Positions 9,021 through 17,176 of a DNA stretch of 60,922 bases are shown here, one piece after another (position 1 is the first letter of the stretch; each line of letters opens with the position of its first letter). This DNA is from Armatimonadota bacterium (GTDB lineage Bacteria > Armatimonadota > UBA5829), in NCBI GenBank assembly GCA_026392045.1, contig JAPLCU010000019.1, positions 1-60,922 of the forward strand. Direction: 5' to 3'. The notes beneath the pieces were generated by a model, which saw only the letters and a program-made list of their open reading frames with translations, was not told the DNA's origin and searched no databases. The translations under genes were made by a program, and so were the position numbers.

Positions 9021-9223
9021 GGGTGCACGCCAAATAAATGGTCAGAAAATGCGATCACGGAAACACGGAATAAGGGAAACACAGAAATGGTATATTTGAC
9101 AATTGGTTCAAGGGGGAACGTCCCGCTAAACTAAATCTTTTCGGACTATCTCCCTTCCGTGATTCATGAATTCCGTGATTCCGTGATTAAAGTTGTTGAT
9201 AGTCACAAATATGGCGTGCACCT
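9021..9223 (-). mobile_element. MITE-like foldback element, copy 1
   Basis: About 203 bp. The ends are inverted repeats: GGTGCACGCCAAATA at 9022 and, reading inwards from the right, GGTGCACGCCATATTTGTG from 9222. It is flanked by a perfect 9-bp direct repeat GATTGATAG (9012-9020 and 9224-9232), the expected footprint of transposition. Inside are repeated ATCACGGAA-type blocks in inverted array. No transposase is encoded. The orientation is opposite to copies 2 (29238) and 3 (46329). Confidence 0.8.
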
Positions 9224-9257
9224 GATTGATAGACCTATGAAATCTATTACCCGCCCA

Positions 9258-9287
9258 TTGCACATGTAATGTGCCATCTGCTACAAT
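9258..9287 (+). promoter_or_regulatory. Promoter with embedded operator-like palindrome, zinc-ribbon gene
   Basis: TTGCAC (9258-9263), 18 bp, TACAAT (9282-9287). A perfect palindrome GCACAT-GTA-ATGTGC (9260-9274) lies between and over the hexamers, where a repressor would block polymerase. The regulator is not known. Confidence 0.5.
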
Positions 9288-9326
9288 CTCTTTGCGGTCC
9301 GAGATAGGACGCGGAGGAATCGGTTC

Positions 9327-10037
9327 ATGAATGCTCAAATGACGGCGCTGTATGAATTACAAAATATTGATCTTAAAATAACAAAAATAAATGCGCTATT
9401 GGCCGCAATGAATGGGGCTCGGGATTTAAGAAAGCAATACTCCGTCGCGAAGGCTGCAAAAGAATCGGCCGAGAAAATGCTTTTGGGCCTGGATATCGAT
9501 CTCAAAGACAGCGAGCTGAAGCTGAAGACTATTGATGATAAGCGCGCCAATATGGAGAAGCGGCTCTATGCGGGGAGTATTTCCAATCCTAAAGAGCTTG
9601 CGGCCATCGAAAAAGAGATCAAGATGCTTAAAGACCAGCAGGGGCAACTGGACCCGCGGGTGCTTGATCTTTATGATGAAGTCGAGAGCGCTCAGAAAAA
9701 AGTGAGCGAAGCGGCGAAAACCCTTGAGGAAGCTGAGAGGGTGGCGCGGGCTGCGATCAAGAAAGAATCGGTCGAAAAAGCTCGTCTTGAAGTGGAATTG
9801 GCGGAATTGTCTGCTCTCCGAGATAGCGCTGCGGAAAAAATAACTGATCATGCAATTCTCACCCGATATGATGCAATCAGAAAGAAAAGCGGCAGCACGG
9901 GTGTTGCGATGGTTATCGAAGGCAAATGTGAAGGCTGCCACGTCGCAATTACCTCGTTCATTATACGAAATCTTTATGCAATGGATGATGTCCAATACTG
10001 CGAAAACTGCGGCCGAATGCTGATACTGGATGTGTGA
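9327..10037 (+). CDS. Coiled-coil C4-type zinc-ribbon protein (CT398/DUF164 family)
   Basis: 236 residues: a long charged coiled coil (about 1-180, heptad-rich in K/E/L) followed by a C-terminal zinc ribbon with CEGCH and CENCG. This architecture matches the CT398-like family, whose members are widespread; a chlamydial member has been reported to bind the flagellar/type-III system and sigma-54, but the general role is unsettled. ATG at 9327 with GGAGG at 9313-9317. It is directly joined to an RNase H gene, a pairing also seen in other bacteria. Confidence 0.85.
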   Translation: MNAQMTALYELQNIDLKITKINALLAAMNGARDLRKQYSVAKAAKESAEKMLLGLDIDLKDSELKLKTIDDKRANMEKRLYAGSISNPKELAAIEKEIKMLKDQQGQLDPRVLDLYDEVESAQKKVSEAAKTLEEAERVARAAIKKESVEKARLEVELAELSALRDSAAEKITDHAILTRYDAIRKKSGSTGVAMVIEGKCEGCHVAITSFIIRNLYAMDDVQYCENCGRMLILDV

Positions 10038-10525
10038 TGAGTAAATATATTATATACACCGACGGCGCCTCTAAGGGCAATCCGGGCGATGCCGGTATTG
10101 GAGTGATTATCTCAACGGACGATGGAAAACCTGTCCGCGAGATTGCAGATTACATCGGCAAGACCACTAACAATGTGGCGGAATACAAGGCTTTGATCCG
10201 AGGTCTTCAGGAATGTTTGGAGCTTGGGGCCAATGAGATCGAAATCTGCACCGACAGCGAGCTTCTTGAAAGGCAGATCACTGGTATTTATAAAGTAAAG
10301 TCAGAGAATTTGAAGCCGCTATATGCTGAGGTGATGTCTATTCTCAAGCATTTCAAGAGGGTCAGCATTTCGCATATATTGCGCGAATTCAACAAGCGCG
10401 CAGACCAGCTCGCAAACGAAGGCGTGCAAAAAAAGCATGCTCCTCCAGCCAAAGTTCGGCCTAAGAAGGTGATTGAGCCGATTGTTGATGCAGAGCATGA
10501 TGTGCAGGGAGAGTTGGAGTTTTAG
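10037..10525 (+). CDS. Ribonuclease HI-type protein
   Basis: 162 residues (163 if the GTG at 10034 is used). RNase H fold with the acidic catalytic set: YTDGASKGNPG (first Asp), NNVAEYKAL (Glu), CTDSELL (Asp) and a C-terminal FNKRADQLAN (last Asp). It would cleave RNA in RNA/DNA hybrids; the compact form resembles the archaeal/Gram-positive RnhA-like group. The ATG overlaps the preceding stop as TGATG, so translation is coupled. The last 30 residues are a basic/acidic tail outside the fold. Confidence 0.88.
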   Translation: MSKYIIYTDGASKGNPGDAGIGVIISTDDGKPVREIADYIGKTTNNVAEYKALIRGLQECLELGANEIEICTDSELLERQITGIYKVKSENLKPLYAEVMSILKHFKRVSISHILREFNKRADQLANEGVQKKHAPPAKVRPKKVIEPIVDAEHDVQGELEF

Positions 10526-10563
10526 ATGACTGTAAAATCCAATATTCGGATATTGGTGGTATA

Positions 10564-10758
10564 ATGAAAGTGCGCGACGTAATAAGAATACTGCAGGATG
10601 ATGGCTGGTATGTTGTTCGGACTCGCGGGAGTCATCGCGTATTCAAGAACGAAAACAAGAACGGGATTGTTGTTGTGCCTGGTCACATGTCAGATGAATT
10701 GGCTCCGGGCACACTCAAGAGCGTTCGCGATCAGGCCCGTCTGGAGGGTAAGCTATGA
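10564..10758 (+). CDS. hicA: HicA mRNA-interferase toxin
   Basis: 64 residues, the normal size for HicA. It has the dsRBD-like fold with the key GSHRVF segment holding the active-site histidine, and the KNGIVVVPGHMSDELAPGTL stretch split in the family as VPxHxxxELxxGTL. The toxin cleaves mRNA when free. ATG at 10564 with GGTGG just upstream. Overlaps hicB by ATGA, in the usual hicA-hicB order. Confidence 0.93.
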   Translation: MKVRDVIRILQDDGWYVVRTRGSHRVFKNENKNGIVVVPGHMSDELAPGTLKSVRDQARLEGKL

Positions 10759-10970
10759 AAGAATATCTTGTTATATTCGAATGGGCAGGCACGAACTACT
10801 CGGTTTATGTGCCTGATTTACCTGGCTGTGTATCTACGGGAAAAACCATTGAGGAAGCGGAGGAAAATGTTAGAGAGGCAATATCATTGTATATGGATGT
10901 TCTGAGAGATGAGGGCAAGCCCATTCCCGAACCGACGACCAAGGCGCGGCCTGTTATAGTGGCCGCCTAA
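10755..10970 (+). CDS. hicB: HicB antitoxin
   Basis: 71 residues covering only the RNase-H-like HicB core: YVPDLPGCVSTGKTIEEA and the helix REAISLYMDVLRDEG. It lacks a C-terminal DNA-binding domain, so autoregulation must be weak or need another protein. It neutralises HicA by direct binding. A possible weak terminator (AAAGC/GCTTT at about 11003-11021) follows. Confidence 0.92.
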   Translation: MKEYLVIFEWAGTNYSVYVPDLPGCVSTGKTIEEAEENVREAISLYMDVLRDEGKPIPEPTTKARPVIVAA

Positions 10971-11040
10971 AACAAAATCTTTAAACCCCTGTAGTTTCGC
11001 GGAAAGCTCGGGGGGCTTTTGTTATTGTATCAGATTGGGC

Positions 11041-12066
11041 TTATGAATCGAATCCTGTTTCCAGGAAATGGTCGCGAATGGCGTCGAGCTGATCCAAAGC
11101 GCGGCCGCAGCCGACTGCTACGCATGACAGCGGGTCCTCAGCCACATGGATCGGTATGCCCGTCTGGCTCGCCAGAAGCTTGTCAAGACCGCGCAGGAGA
11201 GCGACACCTCCAGTGAGCATCATTCCGCGCTCAATGATATCCGAACTGAGTTCCGGCGGGGTGTGCTCCAAGACACTCTTCACCCTATCCACAATAGCCC
11301 CAAGGGTCTCTGACAGAGCCTCCCGAATCTCATCGGATGTCACTTCTATCGTCTTGGGCAAGCCCGCAATAAGGTCTCGTCCTCTCACTTCCAACGCCAT
11401 CTCTGTCTCAAGCTTATACGCGCTGCCTATTTTAATCTTGATTTCCTCAGCAGTGCGGTCGCCTATCATAAGGCTGTATTTTGTCTTGATGTGACGCGCG
11501 ATGACTTCGTCGATCTTATTTCCACCAATTCTGATGGACTTGGAAATAACGATTCCGCTAAGCGAGATAACCGCGATATCAGTTGTACCGCCTCCGATAT
11601 CAACAATCATGTTCCCGCCGGGGGCGCTGATCGGCAGCCCCGCGCCGATTGCCGCGGCCAACGGTTCTTCAATAGGCAAAGCCAATTTAGCGCCCGCATT
11701 TCGTGCAGCTTGCACGACCGCGCGCTTTTCCACGGGGGTTATCTCGGATGGAACGGCCACAATTACCGTGGGCTTGAAAAATTTCCTTTTTCCGCCGCAG
11801 ACTTTCGTAATGAGGTAATCCAGCATTTGCTGTGTGGTTGAATAATCCGCTATGACGCCTTCGCATATCGGCCGAATTGCCACGATGTTACCAGGCGTTC
11901 GCCCGATCATTAGACGAGCTTCCTCACCGACCGCCACCAGGGAGTTGTTGGATGTATTGATAGCTACTACCGACGGTTCACGAAGAACAATTCCACGTCC
12001 TTTAAGGTATACGAGAATGTTCGCGGTCCCCAAGTCGATGCCGAGCTCTGGCGCCAGGTTAAACAA
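11041..12066 (-). CDS. mreB: Rod-shape-determining protein MreB
   Basis: 341 residues with actin-fold nucleotide motifs: GIDLGTANILVYLKG (phosphate 1), VDIGGGTTDIAV (phosphate 2), MMLTGGVALLRGL (adenosine). It polymerises under the membrane and guides lateral wall synthesis. Start taken as TTG 12066, which follows AGGAGAAGGA and gives the normal N-terminus; an ATG at 12090 would add 8 basic residues. It overlaps the murA stop by 8 bases, making a wall-synthesis operon murA-mreB. Confidence 0.95.
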   Translation of the reverse strand: MFNLAPELGIDLGTANILVYLKGRGIVLREPSVVAINTSNNSLVAVGEEARLMIGRTPGNIVAIRPICEGVIADYSTTQQMLDYLITKVCGGKRKFFKPTVIVAVPSEITPVEKRAVVQAARNAGAKLALPIEEPLAAAIGAGLPISAPGGNMIVDIGGGTTDIAVISLSGIVISKSIRIGGNKIDEVIARHIKTKYSLMIGDRTAEEIKIKIGSAYKLETEMALEVRGRDLIAGLPKTIEVTSDEIREALSETLGAIVDRVKSVLEHTPPELSSDIIERGMMLTGGVALLRGLDKLLASQTGIPIHVAEDPLSCVAVGCGRALDQLDAIRDHFLETGFDS

Positions 12067-13342
12067 AGACAGTTTCCTTCTCCTGTTCATCAGGTACAGC
12101 GCTTACTTGAGCGCCAAGCGCTTTCAGTTTTTCGACCATGTTTTCATATCCGCGCTGTAGATGCTCAATGCCGCTGATCTCACTCTTACCTTCAGCGCCC
12201 AAGGCTGCGCATACAAGGGCAGCGCCAGCGCGTAAATCAGACGCTACAGCCTGGACTCCAGTCAACTTGACAACGCCGTTTATGACCGCCGTTCGCCCGT
12301 CCTGCTTGATATCAGCTCCCATTCGAATGAGTTCATTGACATATCTGAATCTGCGTTCATATACGTTCTCAGTGACCACAGAGGTTCCCTGGGCCGTTGC
12401 AAGAAGAGCCGCAAACGGCTGTTGCAGGTCAGTGGGGAATCCGGGGTGGGGCATGGTCATAATATCAGTCGCCATCGGCCGTGCGTTGCAGCGCACTCTC
12501 ATGCAATTATCCGCAAAGTCAACTATCGCGCCAACCTCACGCAACTTAAGGGTAAAGGGCTCAATGTCATCATACTGGACTTCCTCTATACGAACATCGC
12601 CTCTGGTGATTACTGCGGCAACTGCAAAAGTGCCTGCTTCCATTCGGTCTGCAGGCACTTCGTAATTAGCGCCGCGAAGTTCTTTAACGCCCTCAATACG
12701 AACAGTGTTTGTGCCTGCGCCTTCGATGCGAGCGCCCATAGCCGTCAGAAAATCAGTCAGTTGAGTAACTTCCGGCTCTGTGGCAGCATTGTGGATCACG
12801 GTCATACCGTCAGCAAGGCAGGCCGTGCTCATAATGTGCTGAGTTGCGCCTGCGCTGGGGAAATTCAGATAAACCTCGGTTCCACAAAGCCTTTCGCATT
12901 CTGCTTCAACGAATCCGTGGTCAATATTTACATAGGCTCCAAGCGCCTGGATTCCTTTGACGTGAAAATCAATGGGCCTCGCGCCGATATCGCATCCGCC
13001 AGGCATAGCTACCTTTGCGTAGCCTTTACGGGCGAGAACCGGGCCAAGAACACAAAAAGACGCGCGCATACGCTTTACAAGCTCGTAGGGCGCCTCTGTG
13101 ACATCTATCTCGGTAGCGTCAATACGAACAATACCCTTGGGGTATTCCTCGCATTTGACGCCAAGAGCGCGTAACATATCCATCATTGTCCGGACGTCCC
13201 CAATCGCTGGGACGTTGTGTAAAACCGTTTCGCCCTTACCCAAAAGCGCTCCGGCCATTATCGCGAGGGTGCCATTTTTACTGCCGCTGGAAACAATTGT
13301 TCCCTCAAGACGCGCACCGCCGGTCAATACTAGCTTATCCAA
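12059..13342 (-). CDS. murA: UDP-N-acetylglucosamine 1-carboxyvinyltransferase
   Basis: 427 residues. Transfers enolpyruvate from PEP to UDP-GlcNAc, the first committed step of peptidoglycan synthesis. Motifs: GSKNGTLAI near the N-terminus, RASFCVLGPVLARKG, and the active-site loop PGGCDIGARP with the catalytic Cys that fosfomycin alkylates (so a sensitive-type enzyme). The start is set at TTG 13342 because GGAGGT (13351-13356) precedes it and the protein then begins at DKLVLTGG as in homologues; the frame stays open upstream to 13414 but those residues do not fit the family. Confidence 0.95.
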   Translation of the reverse strand: MDKLVLTGGARLEGTIVSSGSKNGTLAIMAGALLGKGETVLHNVPAIGDVRTMMDMLRALGVKCEEYPKGIVRIDATEIDVTEAPYELVKRMRASFCVLGPVLARKGYAKVAMPGGCDIGARPIDFHVKGIQALGAYVNIDHGFVEAECERLCGTEVYLNFPSAGATQHIMSTACLADGMTVIHNAATEPEVTQLTDFLTAMGARIEGAGTNTVRIEGVKELRGANYEVPADRMEAGTFAVAAVITRGDVRIEEVQYDDIEPFTLKLREVGAIVDFADNCMRVRCNARPMATDIMTMPHPGFPTDLQQPFAALLATAQGTSVVTENVYERRFRYVNELIRMGADIKQDGRTAVINGVVKLTGVQAVASDLRAGAALVCAALGAEGKSEISGIEHLQRGYENMVEKLKALGAQVSAVPDEQEKETVFV

Positions 13343-13431
13343 GTTGAAAGACCTCCAGTCGGAAATGTCACCTCTAAATGGCGCCGACCAGCGCCGACCC
13401 AGTTGGACCGACACATAACTCTACTGGCTAA

Positions 13432-13461
13432 AGTATATATAAACATGTATTGCTGTGTCAA
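13432..13461 (-). promoter_or_regulatory. murA-mreB promoter
   Basis: Minus strand TTGACA (13456-13461), 18 bp, TATACT (13432-13437). The leader to the TTG start is about 80 bases and contains a short tandem GCGCCGACC (two units around 13380-13400). Confidence 0.7.
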
Positions 13462-13659
13462 GGTAACTTTTCAGCTGTAAGAGCTCACTCTTGTGGATTA
13501 CAATGTGTGCTTGCTGAGCCCTCCTGAGCCTGACGAAGGACGAAGTATGCGGCTACGAAGTGACATGTAACTAAACTTGACCGCGCCCTTCGACGGAGCT
13601 CAGGATGCTAGTTTGTACGTATATTCTCACGAAGAGTGAGCTGTTACCTTCAGCTAAAT
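13461..13659. repeat. Palindromic intergenic repeat element
   Basis: Outer arms AGCTCACTCTT (13482-13492) and AAGAGTGAGCT (13632-13642) are perfect inverted repeats, with GGTAAC and CAGCT blocks further out. Inner arms are CCTGAGCCTGACGAAGGACGA-like (about 13522-13543) and CCTTCGACGGAGCTCAGGATG (13588-13608, inverted). The inner unit is the same sequence that is tandemly repeated inside mnmE at 49868-49936. No ORF of note. Confidence 0.6.
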
Positions 13660-13994
13660 ACCCATTCAGAACCATTCCATTGGCTATTAGTATTAACGCG
13701 CGTAATTATCAAAAAGTTTACACGGTACAAAAGAAACCCCTGGTTTTTGGATTTAGGTTTTACTCTCATCACTTGTCGAACCGGCTGAACCGGCCTGACC
13801 GTCTGCGAGAACCATGTCCATAAACCAGGGAAAACTGCTACCTCTCTATGATTTTTACCCAAACGCGATTGTTCTCAAAACGCAAACGCACAGGGATAGA
13901 GAAAAAGGAGGAAACTTGGACTCTGTTGGACAATAAGTAATATATTCCAGTAAATGAACATATCCGGTGTTTTTACCGTCTAACTAGCATGCCC

Positions 13995-14023
13995 TTGGCT
14001 GCCGATAATACTTATGGTATAGT
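13995..14023 (+). promoter_or_regulatory. Promoter of NlpC/P60 hydrolase gene
   Basis: TTGGCT (13995-14000), 17 bp, TATAGT (14018-14023), 45 bases upstream of the TTG start. Confidence 0.6.
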
Positions 14024-14068
14024 ATTGCATATCAATAAGCTTGGAACTTGGATTGTGGAGGAGCCTAA

Positions 14069-14899
14069 TTGGTTCGCGCTATTAAGTTTTGGATTATTAC
14101 AGCTCTAATAATGGCCGCGTTTGGATCGTTAGCTTATGCGACAACGCTGACAATCAGTCTGGACGAACCTGGTTTGGATCTGCAGTCAAAAGCTGCCGCG
14201 TCCGCCAAGAATGCAAAGGTTGCTAGTGAGAAGAAACCTGAAGTAAAACAGGTTACAGTGAAGGTGGGGCGGGTAGGCCTTGTGCAGGTTACTTGCGCGA
14301 TAATATACAAATCGAAGTCCACTAAGGCAGGTAGGTATTCTAAAGTCGGCACGGATACTCCCCTTGCTATTGTTCAAGATGAAAACGGCTGGTATGGCGT
14401 AATGATGGCAAATGGCGCTACTGGCTGGATTCTTAGCAAGAATGTCAAGCTTACCGGTTATGAGCTTATGGCCAAAAAGAGCGATATTGCCAAGATTCGC
14501 GAGAATGCTGCTGCTGCCCAACTTCCTAAGACAGGCAACTGGACCGATGATCTTATCCGCACAGCTATGCAGTATTCGGGCGTGAATTATATCTACGGCG
14601 GAACAGATCCCAATACGGGCATGGATTGTTCTGCGTTCGTAAGAATGATTTTCAGCCAATACAGCATTCCACTGCCAAGAACCGCGCGCGAGCAGGCGGA
14701 GGTCGGCAATACGGTTCCGTTCGACCAGCTTCAACCTGGTGACAGACTTTATTTCTGCTGCACAAATTCCTACATCGATCATTGCGGTATCTATGCCGGC
14801 AATGGCTACTTCGTGCATTGCTCCAGCAGCAAGGGTGTCGCCGTAGATAGCCTTACTACCAGCTACGGGCGCAATTTAATAGTTGCTAAGCGTTCGTAA
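14069..14899 (+). CDS. Secreted SH3-NlpC/P60 peptidoglycan endopeptidase
   Basis: 276 residues. Signal peptide (residues 1-25, ending SLAYA), a low-complexity Ala/Lys linker, a bacterial SH3 domain (about 68-130, with GWYGVMMANGATGWI), and a C-terminal NlpC/P60 domain: GMDCSAFVRMIF holds the catalytic Cys and IDHCGIYAGNGYFVH the His and third residue. It would cut stem peptides in the cell wall. TTG start with GGAGGAG at about 14057. Own promoter; not in an operon. Confidence 0.9.
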   Translation: MVRAIKFWIITALIMAAFGSLAYATTLTISLDEPGLDLQSKAAASAKNAKVASEKKPEVKQVTVKVGRVGLVQVTCAIIYKSKSTKAGRYSKVGTDTPLAIVQDENGWYGVMMANGATGWILSKNVKLTGYELMAKKSDIAKIRENAAAAQLPKTGNWTDDLIRTAMQYSGVNYIYGGTDPNTGMDCSAFVRMIFSQYSIPLPRTAREQAEVGNTVPFDQLQPGDRLYFCCTNSYIDHCGIYAGNGYFVHCSSSKGVAVDSLTTSYGRNLIVAKRS

Positions 14900-15025
14900 T
14901 TTATTTTCAGATTGTGTGTCTATCCCCCAGTATCTACTCCCTTTATACACCTTGCAAAAATCGCTCACACGCGCATGTGCGACTAATCTGGGTAATATGA
15001 CTATAGATCAAGGGGGGTATTTGAA

Positions 15026-15733
15026 ATGGGACGTAAAGCAATGCTTATCGCGGTCCTCGCCATAATGGCGATGGCTGCAAGTATAATAACGGCGCAGGCG
15101 CAATGCACAGTGTCAACGCCTGCTTACGAGGCAATGGGCCCTGGATTGGGTCCGAAGATCATTAGTGATCTGAACTTGACCCCTGCACAAGTTGATCAAC
15201 TCAAGGGCGTGAAGAGTGACTTTATGAATGCGACTGTTGATCTTCGTGGGCAGTTGAATGTCAAGTTAAATGAGTTGACTGCGCTCTGGGCTGACCCTAA
15301 GACAACGACCGATCAAGTCAAGGCTAAGGCCGACGAGATAGACGTGATAAGGACGCAGATCAGGAACATCGGTATCGATTATCTCGCCAAGGCTCGCGAC
15401 ATTCTCACATCCGAACAGCGCGCTAAAGTGGACCAGATGATTAGGACCAATCCGGGCTGGTTGTTCGGTATGGCCTGCACTATGGGCATGGAGTATTTCA
15501 AGGGGACGCGCGCAGCGTGTCCTGCGGCTGTAGCGAAGGGGCCGACTTGTCAGGCAGTGGCGCCTGCTTGTCCTAAGGCGTGTGAACCAACTTACCCTGC
15601 GACAGTAGGCAGTGGGCCTTGTGGTTGCCAGCAAGTGACCGTGCCGTGTCCGACTCCATGTCCGACATGCACTCCGGCTCTTCCGCAGCCTTGTCCAACT
15701 TGCGTTGATCTCTATATGTATCAATGCAGGTAA
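15026..15733 (+). CDS. Exported Spy/CpxP-like protein with Cys/Pro-rich tail
   Basis: 235 residues. Signal peptide (1-26, ending AQA), then an all-helical LTxxQ-type region: LNLTPAQVDQLKG and ILTSEQRAKVDQM are the two signature motifs of Spy/CpxP/CnrX-like periplasmic proteins, which act as chaperones or metal/envelope-stress sensors. From about residue 170 the protein changes into a tail with some 16 cysteines, largely in CP, PC and PCPTC steps (e.g. PCPTPCPTC). That tail is not part of the Spy family and could bind metal or form a disulfide-linked layer. ATG with AAGGGGGG upstream. Confidence 0.75.
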   Translation: MGRKAMLIAVLAIMAMAASIITAQAQCTVSTPAYEAMGPGLGPKIISDLNLTPAQVDQLKGVKSDFMNATVDLRGQLNVKLNELTALWADPKTTTDQVKAKADEIDVIRTQIRNIGIDYLAKARDILTSEQRAKVDQMIRTNPGWLFGMACTMGMEYFKGTRAACPAAVAKGPTCQAVAPACPKACEPTYPATVGSGPCGCQQVTVPCPTPCPTCTPALPQPCPTCVDLYMYQCR

Positions 15734-15790
15734 ACTCGACAATGGCAAATTAGCATGTCCGGCGCATGTGCCAATGAGGCATGTGCGCCT

Positions 15791-17155
15791 TTATTTGTTG
15801 CTTGAGACTGAAAGCCGGATTGCTTTTGAAACGATTCCCGAAATTCTGGTGCGCTCAGAAGCTATAATGCCCACAACCCAAAGAATCTCTTTGTCATCCT
15901 CCACAATCAAAGCCTTAGCGCGGTCTCGTCTGTGGATTTTCTTATCGACAAAAACATCCTGAAGCTTTTTCGAGCCTTGCATGCCGAATGGCGTGATGCG
16001 GTCGCCGGGCTTAACTTGCCTAACTCTGAGGGGTCCGGCTATGATTGTCGAATCAATAATGAGTTCGGTAGGCGGCAGTTTTGATGGAGTTGCGTTAGAC
16101 AGTTCTTCCGCGCGAATCACCATGCCGGCTTCAGGCGCTTCGGTTTCGCCAGGCGTTTTTAGATGATATTCGAACACCGGCACGTTCTCGAAATGCTCCA
16201 AGTGTGTGATCTTGAACTGATCTGCCCGTCTTTGGGCATATAATAAACCCGACGGCAGAGTAATTGTGAAATCCGTGCCATCGGCCAATGCGTGAATCAC
16301 GCGGTCTACGTGCTCAAAAGAGACATCCAATAGATTGCCCTTGAGTTTCTCGATTTCCGAACGCAGAATTCGGCGCTGCAGGGCTATTGGCAGATTTGAA
16401 AGCAGATTGGCGTCTATGGCATCGCGCAATTGCATGGATTGCGCAGCGGACAATGCGGCTTCATCCAGATAATCATTCTCAGAGGCGGCGATATCGGCCA
16501 ACCTATTGAGCGAATCTGTTATACGCGGGTTGTATTCTTGCTCCAAAAGAGGCAGCAGTTCATGGCGGATTCGATTTCGCGCGTAATTGGTGTCTGTGTT
16601 GCTTTCATCGACTCTAAAGGGCAGCTGATGTTCCTCAATATATGCTTCAATCAGCGCACGAGGCGTATCAATTAGAGGTCGGACGATCTTGCCGCGAATT
16701 GGCCTGATGGAGCCGAGGCCGTTGATCCCGGAACCTCGGATTATGTTTAATAGCACTGATTCCGCGCGGTCATTTTCATTGTGTCCGACGGCGATTTTGG
16801 ATGCTCCAACTTCGGCTGCGATCTCTTCCAGAAACTTGTAACGAAGAATTCTTGCGGCCTCTTCTTCACCCAAGTGCATTTCGCTGCGAAGCGCAGGAAT
16901 ATCGATTCTCTTAAAAGTGGCTGGAATGCCAAATTCGTGCGCGAGAGCGGCGACGAACTCCTGGTCTAGATCCGATTGATCGCCGCGAATGCAGTGGTTG
17001 AGATGGGCGATGTGAAGAGTGATTTCCATTTCCTGAGAATGTGTGTGGAGCGCGTGAAGCATAGCGACGGAATCAGGCCCGCCTGAAACCGCAACGATTA
17101 CTTTATCGCCGGGTTCGAACATGGGATAATTCCGGGCCGCCGCTAGAATATTCAT
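15791..17155 (-). CDS. tilS: tRNA(Ile)-lysidine synthase
   Basis: 454 residues. Converts C34 of the CAU-anticodon isoleucine tRNA to lysidine using ATP and lysine, an essential step for reading AUA. N-terminal PP-loop SGGPDSVAMLHAL, then HLNHCIRGDQSD, GHNENDRAES and RNRIRHELLPLL, followed by the TilS substrate-binding and C-terminal domains (ending GDRITPFGMQGSKKLQDVF and RDRAKALIVED). It is the last gene of the minus-strand unit that begins with accB. Confidence 0.95.
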   Translation of the reverse strand: MNILAAARNYPMFEPGDKVIVAVSGGPDSVAMLHALHTHSQEMEITLHIAHLNHCIRGDQSDLDQEFVAALAHEFGIPATFKRIDIPALRSEMHLGEEEAARILRYKFLEEIAAEVGASKIAVGHNENDRAESVLLNIIRGSGINGLGSIRPIRGKIVRPLIDTPRALIEAYIEEHQLPFRVDESNTDTNYARNRIRHELLPLLEQEYNPRITDSLNRLADIAASENDYLDEAALSAAQSMQLRDAIDANLLSNLPIALQRRILRSEIEKLKGNLLDVSFEHVDRVIHALADGTDFTITLPSGLLYAQRRADQFKITHLEHFENVPVFEYHLKTPGETEAPEAGMVIRAEELSNATPSKLPPTELIIDSTIIAGPLRVRQVKPGDRITPFGMQGSKKLQDVFVDKKIHRRDRAKALIVEDDKEILWVVGIIASERTRISGIVSKAIRLSVSSNK

Positions 17156-17176
17156 AAGAGCGCCTCTCCGGGCATA

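Larger units (their letters stand above)
13343..14068. other. Intergenic gap between divergent murA and NlpC/P60 genes
   Basis: Holds the murA promoter, the palindromic repeat at 13461-13659, and the promoter of the NlpC/P60 gene. The stretch 13660-13980 shows only short inverted runs (GGCCTGACC/CCGGCTGAACC type) and no convincing gene. Confidence 0.55.

Noticed and set aside
10560-10565. TATAAT before hicA
   Set aside because: It overlaps the hicA ATG, so it cannot be that gene's -10 box.
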